A stretch of 64,000 bases of DNA from CAZDCD01 sp964503885 (GCA_964503885.1 CAZDCD010000016.1:34477-98476), one strand, 5' to 3'. Counted from the first letter of the stretch, positions 26,983-36,749 are shown. Notes: generated by a model from the letters alone, not told the origin. Made by a program: numbers and translations.

Positions 26983-27177
26983 GAGTTGAATTGCGCAGAA
27001 AAAAGAGCACTTATATATTTCCAGCCATCGATATTTTGGTCTATCTGTTATTCGGGATTTTTTGTTTCGTAGTGATCTATTAAGTGTACCAACCTGAAAT
27101 TCTGTATTTTAAATATCAATCATTTTTTTTCACTCGACCCTCCCAATGTTGATTACCTGTGAACTTTTAAAAATGGC

Positions 27178-27712
27178 ATGATCGGATTTCTCTCGCAGTT
27201 CCTGATGCAGCTTTTATACTATCCTGTATCGGGCAACGTATTGATATCGTTTACTTTCCTTTTGCTTGCTTCTCATCAGGGTAACCTATTATGATATTCT
27301 CAGTATTGCCGGCCTGGGTCTGAAATTTCTTCCTTTAGCTGCAATCCTTGTGGCCATGAAGAATTACCAGGCCAATGCCGACTTTTTGATCCTGTTACTC
27401 CTTAAAGGAATTTTCATGATGAAGGACAGGTTTTTTAGTTCTGCTATCTTTTGATTCTAAGGGGAAAGCATCAAAATCTTTTTTATTGTCTTTCAAAACC
27501 CGGAGGCAGCACTCACAAGGATCTACAATTTTAACTATCCTGTCTTTGCCAATAGTGCGGTAAGATACAGCCAGAAGGACCTGCCTGATTTGGTATCGAA
27601 TGTTCCTCCTGACCATGTCTCTTTTAATACGATCAATACAGATGTCAATACATTATCAGGTGCCACAAAAACATTTACAGGACCAGATGATGAAGCGCTG
27701 GATTACTGTTAA
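27178..27712 (+). pseudogene. decayed gene region: membrane-protein and FMN-binding-like remnants
   Basis: The 790-base gap between the SPOR protein and the acylase has coding-like pieces in shifting frames. From 27178 a 38-codon piece (MIGFLSQFLMQLLYYP...) ends at 27294; a second hydrophobic piece in another frame runs to 27454 (LGLKFLPLAAILVAMK...ILLLLKGIFMMK); a third without any start runs 27461-27712 and contains IYNFNYPVFANSAVRYSQK and TDVNTLSGATKTFTG. The SGAT in the last piece resembles the flavin-attachment site of FMN-binding domains. Together they look like one polytopic membrane protein or a pair of genes broken by frameshifts. This is tentative. Confidence 0.35.
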
Positions 27713-27773
27713 AACTGACAACCGTTCTCAAAGATTATGAAATAAGATTCCGATGATCCGCTTTATTTTATCT

Positions 27774-30209
27774 TCACCATGTTTCTTTCTGTTTATCTGC
27801 CGGTATGTCCCCTCCTTTTTTAAAGATCATATGACTCTCTGCGCCTTTTTCCACCACTTCCCTTGAAAAAGGATCATTATGATATTTATTGGTAATATAA
27901 AGTTCTGTCTGATCGCAATAATTCTTGCCAGCAGGAATCCCTGAATTACCGGTTGGAATTACTGTCAGCGACTTATCCCAGTTTACTGCAGTGAAAATAT
28001 GCCTGTGAGATACTCCGTGATTTACCCTACCGAATTCGGTATTGGGGTAATTAAACTGAGGAATGGTGTGAAAGCTGCCTCCTATTCTGAAGGGTCCTCT
28101 GCTCAGGTTAAACACTTTATCAACAACAGCGTTCTTTGAAAGCGGATGCATTAACTTCAGTTGGTGTATATCTCCCCATTTCCAATCGCCGGTATTGCTG
28201 CCGAAGTCTTTCTGCAGTTCATCCACGGCATCTTTAAAACTCTCCACGGTTATATCACTCAATGTTTCTGTTTCAGTTGTGGCAATGTTATCGGTCCATA
28301 CCGAATGGCCGGTTACCCATATTCTGTGAAGTGCGATCCTTCCTACATCGTTTACGCTTAAAAACCTGTCAAATAAGGTATTGCCCAATTCATCCTTGAA
28401 AATATTTTTGAGCAATTTGTGGTAAGTCATTTCAAATACTGTTGCAGCAGGACTTTCAACATTCATCCTGTAGTCCCAATTGCTCAGCAGGCTCAGGCTT
28501 TGCTCCTGAAGAGGGTTCAGGTCATGAAATCCTTCAAGGCTTTTCAGTATCCCTGGCATAAACAGTTCGGCCATCATTGATTTTTCATCGGTCTGAATTT
28601 CTTCAAAATCTTCAATCGTTAACTTGTCTTTTGAATCAATTAGTTCCCTGATCCGGTCGATGCGGTAGGGTGGAGAAAACCAAAGCCCGATATGGTATGG
28701 ATATTCGGGTCCCACAGGGATGTTATTTGCCGATGAGACATAGCCGTTTTCAGGATTATATGAGAAAGGCAACTCATCGAAAGGCACCATCCCTTTCCAG
28801 TCATACTCATCGGTCCATCCCGGCAGCACTCCCGTAAGGATATCCCTCCTACGGATAGGTATGCCTGCACAATAATACAATCCGATATTTCCTCGTACAT
28901 CAGCATATACAATATTCTGGCTTATAGACCTGAAATTGCTTACCGCTTCCTTGAACTCTTCCCAGTCAGATGCCCTGTTCAGCAGGTAAACAGCCTTCAT
29001 TTCATCGCTATTTTCATCACCCACCCAGTGCATGGTAACCACTTCATTTTTGATGTTCTTAAACGGCGAGATCACCGGACCGCGATGACTGTACCTGATT
29101 TCTTTTTCAAACGATATACCGTCACTTGTCCGGATTATTTCTTTTTGTGCTATAAAAGGCTTCCACTCGCCGTTATAAAGATATTCCCCGCTGTCGTCAG
29201 GATTTATTTTTTCGAGATAGAAATCAACATTATCGACATAGGCATTTGTCATCCCCCAGGCAATGCTGTCGTTATGCCCGCATATTATCAAAGGTTGTCC
29301 CGGGAGAACAAGGCCGGTTACATTCAGCTTACCTTTTACAACCTGGTGCATCTGATACCATATACCGGGTATGTTCAGCGTCAGGTGCATGTCATTGGCC
29401 AGGATGGGTTTTCCGGTGGCTGATCTTTTCCCTGCTACAGCCCAGTTATTGCTTGCATTGAAAATTTCGATACCCAGGTCATTGAGCTTCCCGGTTGCAT
29501 CCATAAAATCTTCCCCGGTTGAGCGGGCTGGTTCGCGGTTATAATCCGGATAGACATATGTTTTATAGATGCCGGGATCGGGAATAAGCTCAGCAAAATG
29601 CGCAGAATCGACCACTTTGCGAATATCCTCCAGGATGAATTCGCTCCATCCGGCTTTTAAATCCCATGCCATATAACCGATAAGGTTTAACGAGTGAACA
29701 GGTTCCCATTTCTCAGGTTTGTACCGCAAAATGGCAAATTCAGGAGGGAGTTTTTTCTGATGCGATTCGATGTACTGATTTACCCCGTTTGAAAAGGCCT
29801 CAAGGGCACTGACGATTTCCTTGTCAGTGGTCTTAAGCAGTTCTTCTGATTTTTTAGAGTAACGCAATGATCGCAATAACAGGTCGGTATCCACGAAGCT
29901 TTCCCCAAAGATCTCCGATAGCCTTCCTAATGTGACTCTTCGCAACAGGTCCATCTGCCACAAGCGGTCCTGGGCAAGAAGATAACCCACAGCAGTATAA
30001 AGATCGGCTTCAGTTTCGGCATATACATGGGGTATTCCATAGTGGTCCCTGAAAACCTCCACGTTAGCAGTGAGTCCGTTGAGGGTTAAATCTTTAGTAT
30101 AATCAGGTATTGATCTTTTTGAAACATGCCGCACCAAAAGCAGTCCGGCTATGAAAATCAAAATGATCAGAATAAGTAATGCCTGCAGGATACGTTTAAA
30201 GATTTTCAT
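27774..30209 (-). CDS. penicillin acylase family amidase (Ntn hydrolase)
   Basis: An 811-aa precursor of the penicillin G/AHL acylase family, which matures by self-cleavage into alpha and beta chains. The predicted nucleophile is Ser253 in NASNNWAVAG, the first residue of the beta chain. GYLLAQDRLWQMDLLRR (about 75-91) is the conserved alpha-chain motif, and the beta chain has GHNDSIAWGMTNAYVDNVDFY. An N-terminal signal anchor (about 8-26, LQALLILIILIFIAGLLLV) places it outside the cytoplasm. The natural substrate may be N-acyl amino acids, acyl-homoserine lactones or peptide amides. Its start overlaps the M1 peptidase stop by 4 bases, so it is the last gene of a three-gene operon. Confidence 0.93.
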   Translation of the reverse strand: MKIFKRILQALLILIILIFIAGLLLVRHVSKRSIPDYTKDLTLNGLTANVEVFRDHYGIPHVYAETEADLYTAVGYLLAQDRLWQMDLLRRVTLGRLSEIFGESFVDTDLLLRSLRYSKKSEELLKTTDKEIVSALEAFSNGVNQYIESHQKKLPPEFAILRYKPEKWEPVHSLNLIGYMAWDLKAGWSEFILEDIRKVVDSAHFAELIPDPGIYKTYVYPDYNREPARSTGEDFMDATGKLNDLGIEIFNASNNWAVAGKRSATGKPILANDMHLTLNIPGIWYQMHQVVKGKLNVTGLVLPGQPLIICGHNDSIAWGMTNAYVDNVDFYLEKINPDDSGEYLYNGEWKPFIAQKEIIRTSDGISFEKEIRYSHRGPVISPFKNIKNEVVTMHWVGDENSDEMKAVYLLNRASDWEEFKEAVSNFRSISQNIVYADVRGNIGLYYCAGIPIRRRDILTGVLPGWTDEYDWKGMVPFDELPFSYNPENGYVSSANNIPVGPEYPYHIGLWFSPPYRIDRIRELIDSKDKLTIEDFEEIQTDEKSMMAELFMPGILKSLEGFHDLNPLQEQSLSLLSNWDYRMNVESPAATVFEMTYHKLLKNIFKDELGNTLFDRFLSVNDVGRIALHRIWVTGHSVWTDNIATTETETLSDITVESFKDAVDELQKDFGSNTGDWKWGDIHQLKLMHPLSKNAVVDKVFNLSRGPFRIGGSFHTIPQFNYPNTEFGRVNHGVSHRHIFTAVNWDKSLTVIPTGNSGIPAGKNYCDQTELYITNKYHNDPFSREVVEKGAESHMIFKKGGDIPADKQKETW

Positions 30210-32098
30210 GGTGTAAAGTATTTGGTGAGTAAAAATCGGTTATTGCCGGGATTTTTATCAGGTATTGAATTCCAGTCAACCACAATTTCTTTCGGTCTTG
30301 ATGGAAGTTCTATTGTAAAGGTCGAGGCAAATCTGCCGGCTTTCCATATATCAGTAGGAACTTCCGCAGTTTCCCGGTGTCCGTCGTCAAAAATAAAATC
30401 AATATGCAATGGTACGGGCAATCCACCCTCGTTATTCAGGCTTACCCGGCATTTTCCATCATGGTAAACGGCATCGGATACAGACACATCAACCCAGCCC
30501 GGCTGAAAGAACCAGGCATTCCAGAACCAGTTCAGGTTTTTCTGGCATACATCATTAAAAGTAAAGAACAAATCATATGGGGTAGGATGTTTACCTTTCC
30601 ATCGGTTGATAAATTCTGTGAGTGCTTTTGCAAAAAGCTCTGTGCCCAGGTATTTTTGGAGGTAATAGAGAGCGGAGGCTGGCCTGTAATATGCCTGTAT
30701 CTGATAAGCCATCCCCCTGAGCTGGTTCGAAGGAATCATCGGCGGGATCTCCTGTTCCCCGCCTGAAAAAAAACGATACACCACAAGAAAGTAATTGCCG
30801 CTGAATTTTTCAGGGTCAATTAATTTTTCCGTCTCTTTACCCAGCAGGGTAACCATCCCCTCGTCCATCCAGGCATATTTTTTTTCATTGATTCCGACCA
30901 GAAACGGTAGGTACATGTGTGCCAGTTCGTGGGAAGTAACATTCAGTGCACCGGTATAACTGCCCCTGTCACCATCGTTGATCATCATCGGGAATTCCAT
31001 GCCTTCCGATCCGTTGAATGCTGTTACCTGGTGATAGGGAAACGGGTATGAGAAAATATTCTGGGCAAGACGGTCGACAATCTTCGTTCCCATCACGGCC
31101 ACATCTTTGAAATCGGTTGATTTCTTCGGGTAAACGGCATGTATGGTTATTCTTTCGTCTGAATTCCCGGAATCTGTACCTGCGGCATCCCACAGGTATT
31201 CGTTGCTTACCGAAAAGGCAAAATCGGTTGTTCCCCGGGAAGTAAACAGAAAAGTATCATCTTTTTTTTTCTTTAATGGGTTATAATCGTTTTTCGATGA
31301 AAAAATGTGAATTACTTCATCCGATGTTTCTGCCAGCTTATATTTTTTGAACAGATCATCCGGCAGGATATCTGCAGGATTTTCCCAATTGCCGGTAGCC
31401 CATACCATGTATCCTCCAGGGATAGTAATTTCCACCTTATAATTGCAGAAATCGTTATAGAATTCCTGAGTACCATTAAAATCAATCATGTCCCATCCGT
31501 CGATATCGTCGTATACCGCTACCTGCGGATACCAGTATGCGATCATGAATGAGGTTGATGTATAGGTGCCATACCTTAGGGTAGTAAATTCGGGCATTTG
31601 GAAGTCCCACTGCAAAAATAGCTTTACGGAAGTTCCGGGATTGATGTAAAATCCGGGCCTTATGACCAGTGTGGTTCCGGAACGGGTAACAGCGACCCTG
31701 TCTCCCGGATCGATCGCGGTATCGTTCACAGCTATTCGTACAAGAGTGGTGCCGTTGTTAATGTCTGTTGGATCTACCTGGATATCCCTGAGATTGCCCT
31801 TCTTAAAAAAATCCTGGTACAATCTCATGACAATCCTGTCGAGCTGGTTTGGACTGTTATTGTAATATGTGATCCATTCCTTACCTTTTAATATTCTTGT
31901 ATCAGGATCAAATGCCGCTTTAATAACATAATCCGAACGGTTTTGAAAATATTCTGTCCCGGGTTTGCCGTCCTTTGACCTTGTTCCGTTTTCAAAAGCC
32001 TCCCGGATGTTATAAGGCATATACAGTTCCTGTGAATTGGCTTCAGGTATACCAACCAACAAAAATCCGATCAGGAATAACTGACTGATTCTATTCAT
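30206..32098 (-). CDS. secreted M1 family metallopeptidase
   Basis: A 630-aa zinc aminopeptidase-like protein with a signal peptide (cleavage near residue 22, after ANS). The zinc site is HELAH at 390-394 with Glu413 after 18 residues (YAWMDEG), the gluzincin pattern. The exopeptidase motif GxMEN is altered here to EGMEFPMM, so aminopeptidase specificity may differ. The N-terminal beta domain (SDYVIKAAFDPDTRILKGKEWITYYNN) is typical of M1 enzymes. It overlaps both neighbours by 4 bases (endonuclease/exonuclease/phosphatase protein before, acylase after), which indicates translational coupling. Confidence 0.92.
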   Translation of the reverse strand: MNRISQLFLIGFLLVGIPEANSQELYMPYNIREAFENGTRSKDGKPGTEYFQNRSDYVIKAAFDPDTRILKGKEWITYYNNSPNQLDRIVMRLYQDFFKKGNLRDIQVDPTDINNGTTLVRIAVNDTAIDPGDRVAVTRSGTTLVIRPGFYINPGTSVKLFLQWDFQMPEFTTLRYGTYTSTSFMIAYWYPQVAVYDDIDGWDMIDFNGTQEFYNDFCNYKVEITIPGGYMVWATGNWENPADILPDDLFKKYKLAETSDEVIHIFSSKNDYNPLKKKKDDTFLFTSRGTTDFAFSVSNEYLWDAAGTDSGNSDERITIHAVYPKKSTDFKDVAVMGTKIVDRLAQNIFSYPFPYHQVTAFNGSEGMEFPMMINDGDRGSYTGALNVTSHELAHMYLPFLVGINEKKYAWMDEGMVTLLGKETEKLIDPEKFSGNYFLVVYRFFSGGEQEIPPMIPSNQLRGMAYQIQAYYRPASALYYLQKYLGTELFAKALTEFINRWKGKHPTPYDLFFTFNDVCQKNLNWFWNAWFFQPGWVDVSVSDAVYHDGKCRVSLNNEGGLPVPLHIDFIFDDGHRETAEVPTDIWKAGRFASTFTIELPSRPKEIVVDWNSIPDKNPGNNRFLLTKYFTP

Positions 32099-33147
32099 GG
32101 CTGAAATAATGTGAAGCTGGCAACTACAGGATTATGATCGGAGTTTTCAAAGCCCAGATCAATTGCTTTTATACTCGCCAACCTTAAATTTGGTGAAAGC
32201 AGGAAAAAATCGATTACAGTGGTCAGCGTTTTCCCCCTGGTATATTCCATGACAACCCTTCTGTTCGAAGGTACTGACCGGTCGTATGCCCAGGTCCAGC
32301 CTTCGGGCAGATAATCTTCAGGGATATAGCTCAGGTTGAGGGAATCGAACGGCTGTTCGTTAAAACGGGGAGAAAAGAAGGGCGGGCACTGGTTCCAGTC
32401 ACCACCGACAAGCACGTAATTTCCTGAAGCATATTCGTTCAGAATAAACTTTTTCAGGTAAGCCATCTGCATTTTTCTGAGGCTCCCGTCGTCGTATGCC
32501 GAATTGTGCGTGTTGATCAGTACAAGCTCGCTTCCGCCTGAGACAGGATACCTGCTTACAAGGAAACAACGGTCGAGCATAAACAGGCTTTTGGGCCAGG
32601 CATAATTGCCCGGAAACGAGTACCTGCTGACATCCGAAGGATGGTAACATGAAAAAGTAACAATACCCGAGAGCACGCTGCCCATGGGATTAGTAACAGG
32701 AACAGGTACGAAACTCACGTCGTAGTTTTTTCCAAAAAAGCAGTCGAATCCGTGAAGTGAGCTCCTCAGTTCTTTAAGCTCATTTATACCATAGCTCCTG
32801 TGCGATTTGCGGTCGATTTCCTGCAAAAAAATAAAATCTGCAGTATCGTTATTCCGGACAAAAGCGGTGATGGCATTCATGTTTTCCATCAGACGTGGTT
32901 CAGGAGTCCTTACTTTTTCTCCGCCGTCGTAAAAAAAATCCATATCCTTATCCAGTCCTGCATATCCGATATTCCAAATGAGAATGCTGAACGGGGAAGA
33001 CAGGTTAATGGTATCGGCATCTGTAACAGTATGAAAACGTGTAATTTCTTTAGGGCGGTAATCCGACATGGTGGAGTGAATGATAAACAGGGCGAATAAA
33101 AAGACGATCACCCCCACGGTAATAAGAAGCGATTTTAATATTTTCAT
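32095..33147 (-). CDS. endonuclease/exonuclease/phosphatase family protein, membrane-anchored
   Basis: A 350-aa protein with an N-terminal signal anchor (about 5-25, LLITVGVIVFLFALFIIH) and a DNase I-like EEP fold: SILIWNIGYAG, FLQEIDRKSHRSYG with the metal-binding glutamate, VLVGGDWNQCPPFF with the D-x-N pair, and the final SDHNPVVASF with catalytic Asp-His. Such proteins include nucleases, phosphodiesterases and sphingomyelinases; being outside the membrane, it may act on extracellular nucleic acid or phospholipid. It is the first gene of the operon with the M1 peptidase and acylase and is divergent from the barrel gene at 33249. Confidence 0.87.
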   Translation of the reverse strand: MKILKSLLITVGVIVFLFALFIIHSTMSDYRPKEITRFHTVTDADTINLSSPFSILIWNIGYAGLDKDMDFFYDGGEKVRTPEPRLMENMNAITAFVRNNDTADFIFLQEIDRKSHRSYGINELKELRSSLHGFDCFFGKNYDVSFVPVPVTNPMGSVLSGIVTFSCYHPSDVSRYSFPGNYAWPKSLFMLDRCFLVSRYPVSGGSELVLINTHNSAYDDGSLRKMQMAYLKKFILNEYASGNYVLVGGDWNQCPPFFSPRFNEQPFDSLNLSYIPEDYLPEGWTWAYDRSVPSNRRVVMEYTRGKTLTTVIDFFLLSPNLRLASIKAIDLGFENSDHNPVVASFTLFQP

Positions 33148-33215
33148 GATGTATTGTCTGATAGAACTTACGCATCTGAAATTTACACAGAAATAACTTA
33201 TGAAAAAATAGTATT

Positions 33216-33227
33216 ATATTCGAATAT
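33216..33227. promoter_or_regulatory. 12-bp palindrome in a divergent promoter region
   Basis: ATATTCGAATAT is a perfect palindrome in the 101-base gap between the hydrolase operon (minus) and the barrel gene (plus). It overlaps TATATTCG, one base off the -7 consensus on the plus strand. It could be an operator or a shared promoter element. Confidence 0.3.
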
Positions 33228-33248
33228 TAATAAACACAAATCAAGGAT

Positions 33249-34607
33249 ATGAACATCAACAAGTTGTTTGCTTTGATATTGCTGATATCCCAGGTTATGC
33301 CGGCATTTCCCCAGGATGAATCTCAAAAAGAGGAAAAGAAAGAAAAAATCAAAACCGGCTGGACTTTCGGGGGTGTGCCGGCAATTGCCTACGATTCTGA
33401 TATAGGATTTAAATATGGAGCAGTATTGAATTTTTATCATTTCGGTGACGGATCCACGTATCCTAAATACCGGCACTCCATTTATCTCGAATGGTCGCGG
33501 ACAACCAAAGGCAGTGGTATAAACCAGTTCACGTACGATTCCGAATACCTGATCCCGGGTATCAGGTTATCGGCCGAGGCAAGCCTGTTCACAGAACAGG
33601 CACTTGATTTTTACGGGTTTAACGGGTATGAAGCGTATTACAGCCATGAATTTGAAGATGATGCGAGCGCCGAATACATCTCCAGGATGTTTTACAGGGT
33701 GGACCGTAAGCTTGGTAAGCTACGTGCTGACTTCTATGGATCAGTAGTCGGAAAAAAAGTAAGGTGGCTGGCAGGTATTGAGTATACATCAAACAAGCTC
33801 GGTACCGTGGATATTGCTAAACTCAATAAAGGCAAAAATGCGGAAGATCTGCTGCCGGATACGGCACTGTTGTATGATAAATATGTGAAAGCGGTATCAG
33901 ATGGTGGATGGGAAATAATTCCTTCAGATCAGGCAAAAGGAGGCAATACAACCCTGTTAAAACTCGGATTGGTATACGACACAAGGGATAACGAACCCAA
34001 CCCGATGAAGGGTATCTGGACCGATGTACAGTTTTTGATAGCCCCGAAATTTCTCAGCAGCGATTTCGGGTATACACGGATCGCACTGACACACAGGCAA
34101 TATTTTACATTGTTGCCGAAAAGGCTGTCGTTTGCCTACAGGCTTTCCTACCAGGCCAAATTATCGGGGAAGATGCCGTTTTATATGCTCCCGTTCGTAT
34201 ACAATACTGCCCCGAACCTGACCCGTGACGGCCTTGGCGGAGCTAAGACCATTCGTGGTGTGTTGAGGAACAGGGTAGTGGGTGAAGATTTTGCCTACGG
34301 AAATTTCGAGCTTCGCTGGAAATTCCTCCGCACCGTGGTGTTAAGCCAGAATTTGTATATAGCGTTAAGCACATTTGTAGATATGGGAATGGTGACTAAG
34401 CCCTATAAAATAAACACATCGATGGTAGATCCCGTCGATCTCAGCCGTTTTTTCCCCGATCAGGAGGAATCATTGCATGTGGCCTATGGTGCGGGACTGC
34501 ATTTCGCCCTCAATGAAAACTTTGTTGTGGCAGTGGATTACGGAATGGCTGCAAAAAAAGACGACGGCAAAAGCGGCCTGTATATCGGGCTGAATTTTTT
34601 GTATTGA
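33249..34607 (+). CDS. BamA/TamA-like (Omp85-fold) outer-membrane protein
   Basis: A 452-aa protein with a signal peptide (cleaved near AFPQ, residue 22) and an Omp85-type C-terminal barrel. There is only a short acidic/lysine linker in place of POTRA domains. The barrel shows alternating beta strands (NFELRWKFLRTVVLSQNLYI), the conserved loop-6-like GGAKTIRGVLRNR around residues 329-341, and ends in the aromatic residue of GLNFLY. POTRA-less members like this occur widely in Bacteroidota as single proteins; most have no known role. The SGNH hydrolase starts 11 bases after its stop, suggesting a coupled pair. Confidence 0.83.
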   Translation: MNINKLFALILLISQVMPAFPQDESQKEEKKEKIKTGWTFGGVPAIAYDSDIGFKYGAVLNFYHFGDGSTYPKYRHSIYLEWSRTTKGSGINQFTYDSEYLIPGIRLSAEASLFTEQALDFYGFNGYEAYYSHEFEDDASAEYISRMFYRVDRKLGKLRADFYGSVVGKKVRWLAGIEYTSNKLGTVDIAKLNKGKNAEDLLPDTALLYDKYVKAVSDGGWEIIPSDQAKGGNTTLLKLGLVYDTRDNEPNPMKGIWTDVQFLIAPKFLSSDFGYTRIALTHRQYFTLLPKRLSFAYRLSYQAKLSGKMPFYMLPFVYNTAPNLTRDGLGGAKTIRGVLRNRVVGEDFAYGNFELRWKFLRTVVLSQNLYIALSTFVDMGMVTKPYKINTSMVDPVDLSRFFPDQEESLHVAYGAGLHFALNENFVVAVDYGMAAKKDDGKSGLYIGLNFLY

Positions 34608-34618
34608 ACAGCAGGATC

Positions 34619-35737
34619 ATGACAAAAACCGAACTCATTGAAGAGCTGCTTCATCAGCCGCTTTCTTTCACTTCGGAAAAACTCGAACAGCTCATTGAAC
34701 TGGGACTTGAGTTTAATGATCTTCGTGAGTGTGTAAGAAGGATCTATGATTTTTCCGAACGGCTATTATTGGAAACTTCAAATGCCAGTGCCGGTACCCT
34801 CGGGAAAATGAACAGGAAAAGCAGCGGGAAAAGACAGAAAAAGTTTTTCAGGAAAGTCGAACGGCAAAAGCCAGGAGTCGAGTATCAACATATTTATGCG
34901 GAAGGAGATTCGTGGTTTCAGTTTCCCTTTTTCATCAAGGACATTATCGACTGGCTGAACAAACGCCGGGATTACCTGCTCTACTGCGAAGCCTATGGAG
35001 GTGACTGGATCACGAACATCATTTATGAAGGGCAATACATTCCCTCGCTGACCACCTACAATCCAAAGTTTTTCCTGATCAGCGGCGGAGGCAACGATCT
35101 TGTGGGAAACAACAGGCTGGCCATTATGGTAAAAAAGGACTATAATTCACCGAAATTCAGGCACCCTGAAGAACTCACAGATCCTTCCCTTACAAACCTG
35201 CAAAAGAATATGATCATGACTGCCCAACCTTTTATAACCAAGGAATTCTATGCATTCATCTGGGTTATGAAAGCCCAGTATCTGCTGCTGTTTACAAACT
35301 TGTACCGAAAGGGAAACAAACATAAAGAGGTCATCACCATTACGCAGGGTTATGATTATCCGATTCCTGACCCGCGCCGAAGGTTTTCGTTCAGGTATCC
35401 TCTCCAGCCTATTGTTAACGGCTTTGTAAATAGCGGCCAGTGGTTGTTTCGCCCTGCTATGCTGCGGGGCATCCTCAACAGGGAACATCAACAGGCCATA
35501 CTTATGGCTTTCATCTATGAATTTAACCGGATGTTCATTTCCATTGCCCGTGATCAGCGGTTTCCCAAAGTTTATCATATTGACTGCCGTGATGTTGCGC
35601 AGAGCAGCAAAGACTGGTATGACGAACTGCATTTAAAAAGCCATGTTTTTAAACGGGTTGCCAAGGCTTATAACTACGTAATCGATAATTATCAGAATGG
35701 AATTGATAAGGTGATCAGGGTGGTGGATGTTGCCTAG
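34619..35737 (+). CDS. SGNH/GDSL-type hydrolase
   Basis: A 372-aa protein with the SGNH esterase blocks: GDSW at 96-99 with the likely nucleophile Ser98, Gly128 in EAYGGDW (block II), GGGND at 156-160 with Asn159, and DELH at 335-338 with Asp335 and His338. The first 90 residues are helical and lysine-rich, without a signal peptide, so it may act inside the cell. Family members cleave esters or thioesters, but the substrate is open. A TTG at 34604 overlaps the barrel stop codon; the ATG at 34619 is preferred because it is the first ATG and gives a tidy N-terminus. Confidence 0.8.
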   Translation: MTKTELIEELLHQPLSFTSEKLEQLIELGLEFNDLRECVRRIYDFSERLLLETSNASAGTLGKMNRKSSGKRQKKFFRKVERQKPGVEYQHIYAEGDSWFQFPFFIKDIIDWLNKRRDYLLYCEAYGGDWITNIIYEGQYIPSLTTYNPKFFLISGGGNDLVGNNRLAIMVKKDYNSPKFRHPEELTDPSLTNLQKNMIMTAQPFITKEFYAFIWVMKAQYLLLFTNLYRKGNKHKEVITITQGYDYPIPDPRRRFSFRYPLQPIVNGFVNSGQWLFRPAMLRGILNREHQQAILMAFIYEFNRMFISIARDQRFPKVYHIDCRDVAQSSKDWYDELHLKSHVFKRVAKAYNYVIDNYQNGIDKVIRVVDVA

Positions 35738-36308
35738 TTTTTCCCTTACAACGATTCGGAAGAATATGGTGCAGTACAAATTGATATTCGGATGCAGCGC
35801 ACTCCAATATAAAGAAATGTTGCACAGGAAATAATGCTATCCTAAAAACAAGCAATAGCAAGGGTATCGACATACTACCCGAGTATCATTCTGTTCCCCT
35901 TGACTGTTCGGATTTGCTGCGGATCTTAGCGCACCGCTGCTTGGTGAGGGTCAGGCGTGAGACAATGAAAATTATAACCACCAGTCCAGGAACCGGAATT
36001 GTCGCCGGTGAAACACTGATCCAAAATATCAAGTCCGCTGTTTGAATTTTTCACCGAAAAGAATTAAAAATAAACGATAAGAGTAAATTTAATTATCAAT
36101 CTGACTGTTGAACACTTTGCCTGGTTAAAATTGTTCTGATGATTTTGTTTTACGAAAAAAAAGCATAATCATCGAAACTTATGCACTTTTTTCCTGTATA
36201 ATTGTTATAATTCATGAATCCCGATAAAATGTTGATGAGCACAAGCAACTTTTTGATTAAAAATTGGTCTATAATTAAAGAATTGTTGTAATTTCGATTG
36301 TCGTGAAA
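35738..36308. other. intergenic region without a recognised gene
   Basis: A 571-base gap. An ATG-initiated stretch at 35966-36046 could encode only 26 residues (MKIITTSPGTGIVAGETLI...) and has no supporting signal. The right third is strongly AT-rich and presumably holds the promoter of the lipoprotein gene. No RNA gene or strong hairpin was found. Confidence 0.3.
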
Positions 36309-36749
36309 ATGAGATATTTATTATACTTATTGTTGCCGTTTCTTTTTGCATTTGGCTGTGAGCAGAAAGAAGATCAGATCATTTCCGATCTCGAAGGCAA
36401 GATCACCGGCGACTGGGTCTGGGTGAAGTCCACGTATTACAATACCATGTCGGGCATGCCTTATGTGCTGACTCCCGATTCGGTGGGATTCAGTGTGAGG
36501 CAGTATTTTTCGAGCGACGGCACCTACGTGACTTTTAAGAACAATATGACGGAATCGTCAGGTATCTATTGGCTTGAAACTGTTGATTATCTCGAAAATG
36601 CGGCACAACCGGAAATAAGGCTTTACACACAAAAGGAAGAATACCTTTCGTTCGTTGAACTGAAAATATTTGGCGATTCATTGATCCTCGATAATACAAA
36701 AGGCGACGGAACGTTGAAGTTGTTCAGAAGATACAACCAAAATCCTTAA
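36309..36749 (+). CDS. lipocalin-like lipoprotein
   Basis: A 146-aa lipoprotein with a type II signal peptide ending in the lipobox FAFG-Cys17. The mature part, ITGDWVWVKSTYYN, then VRQYFSSDGTYVTFKNN, and LKIFGDSLILDNTKGDGTLKLFRRY, has the strand pattern of the lipocalin-like proteins common in Bacteroidota, which usually open with a GxW strand. The function is unknown. A GTG two codons upstream (36303) is an alternative start. It is followed by a strong bidirectional terminator. Confidence 0.78.
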   Translation: MRYLLYLLLPFLFAFGCEQKEDQIISDLEGKITGDWVWVKSTYYNTMSGMPYVLTPDSVGFSVRQYFSSDGTYVTFKNNMTESSGIYWLETVDYLENAAQPEIRLYTQKEEYLSFVELKIFGDSLILDNTKGDGTLKLFRRYNQNP

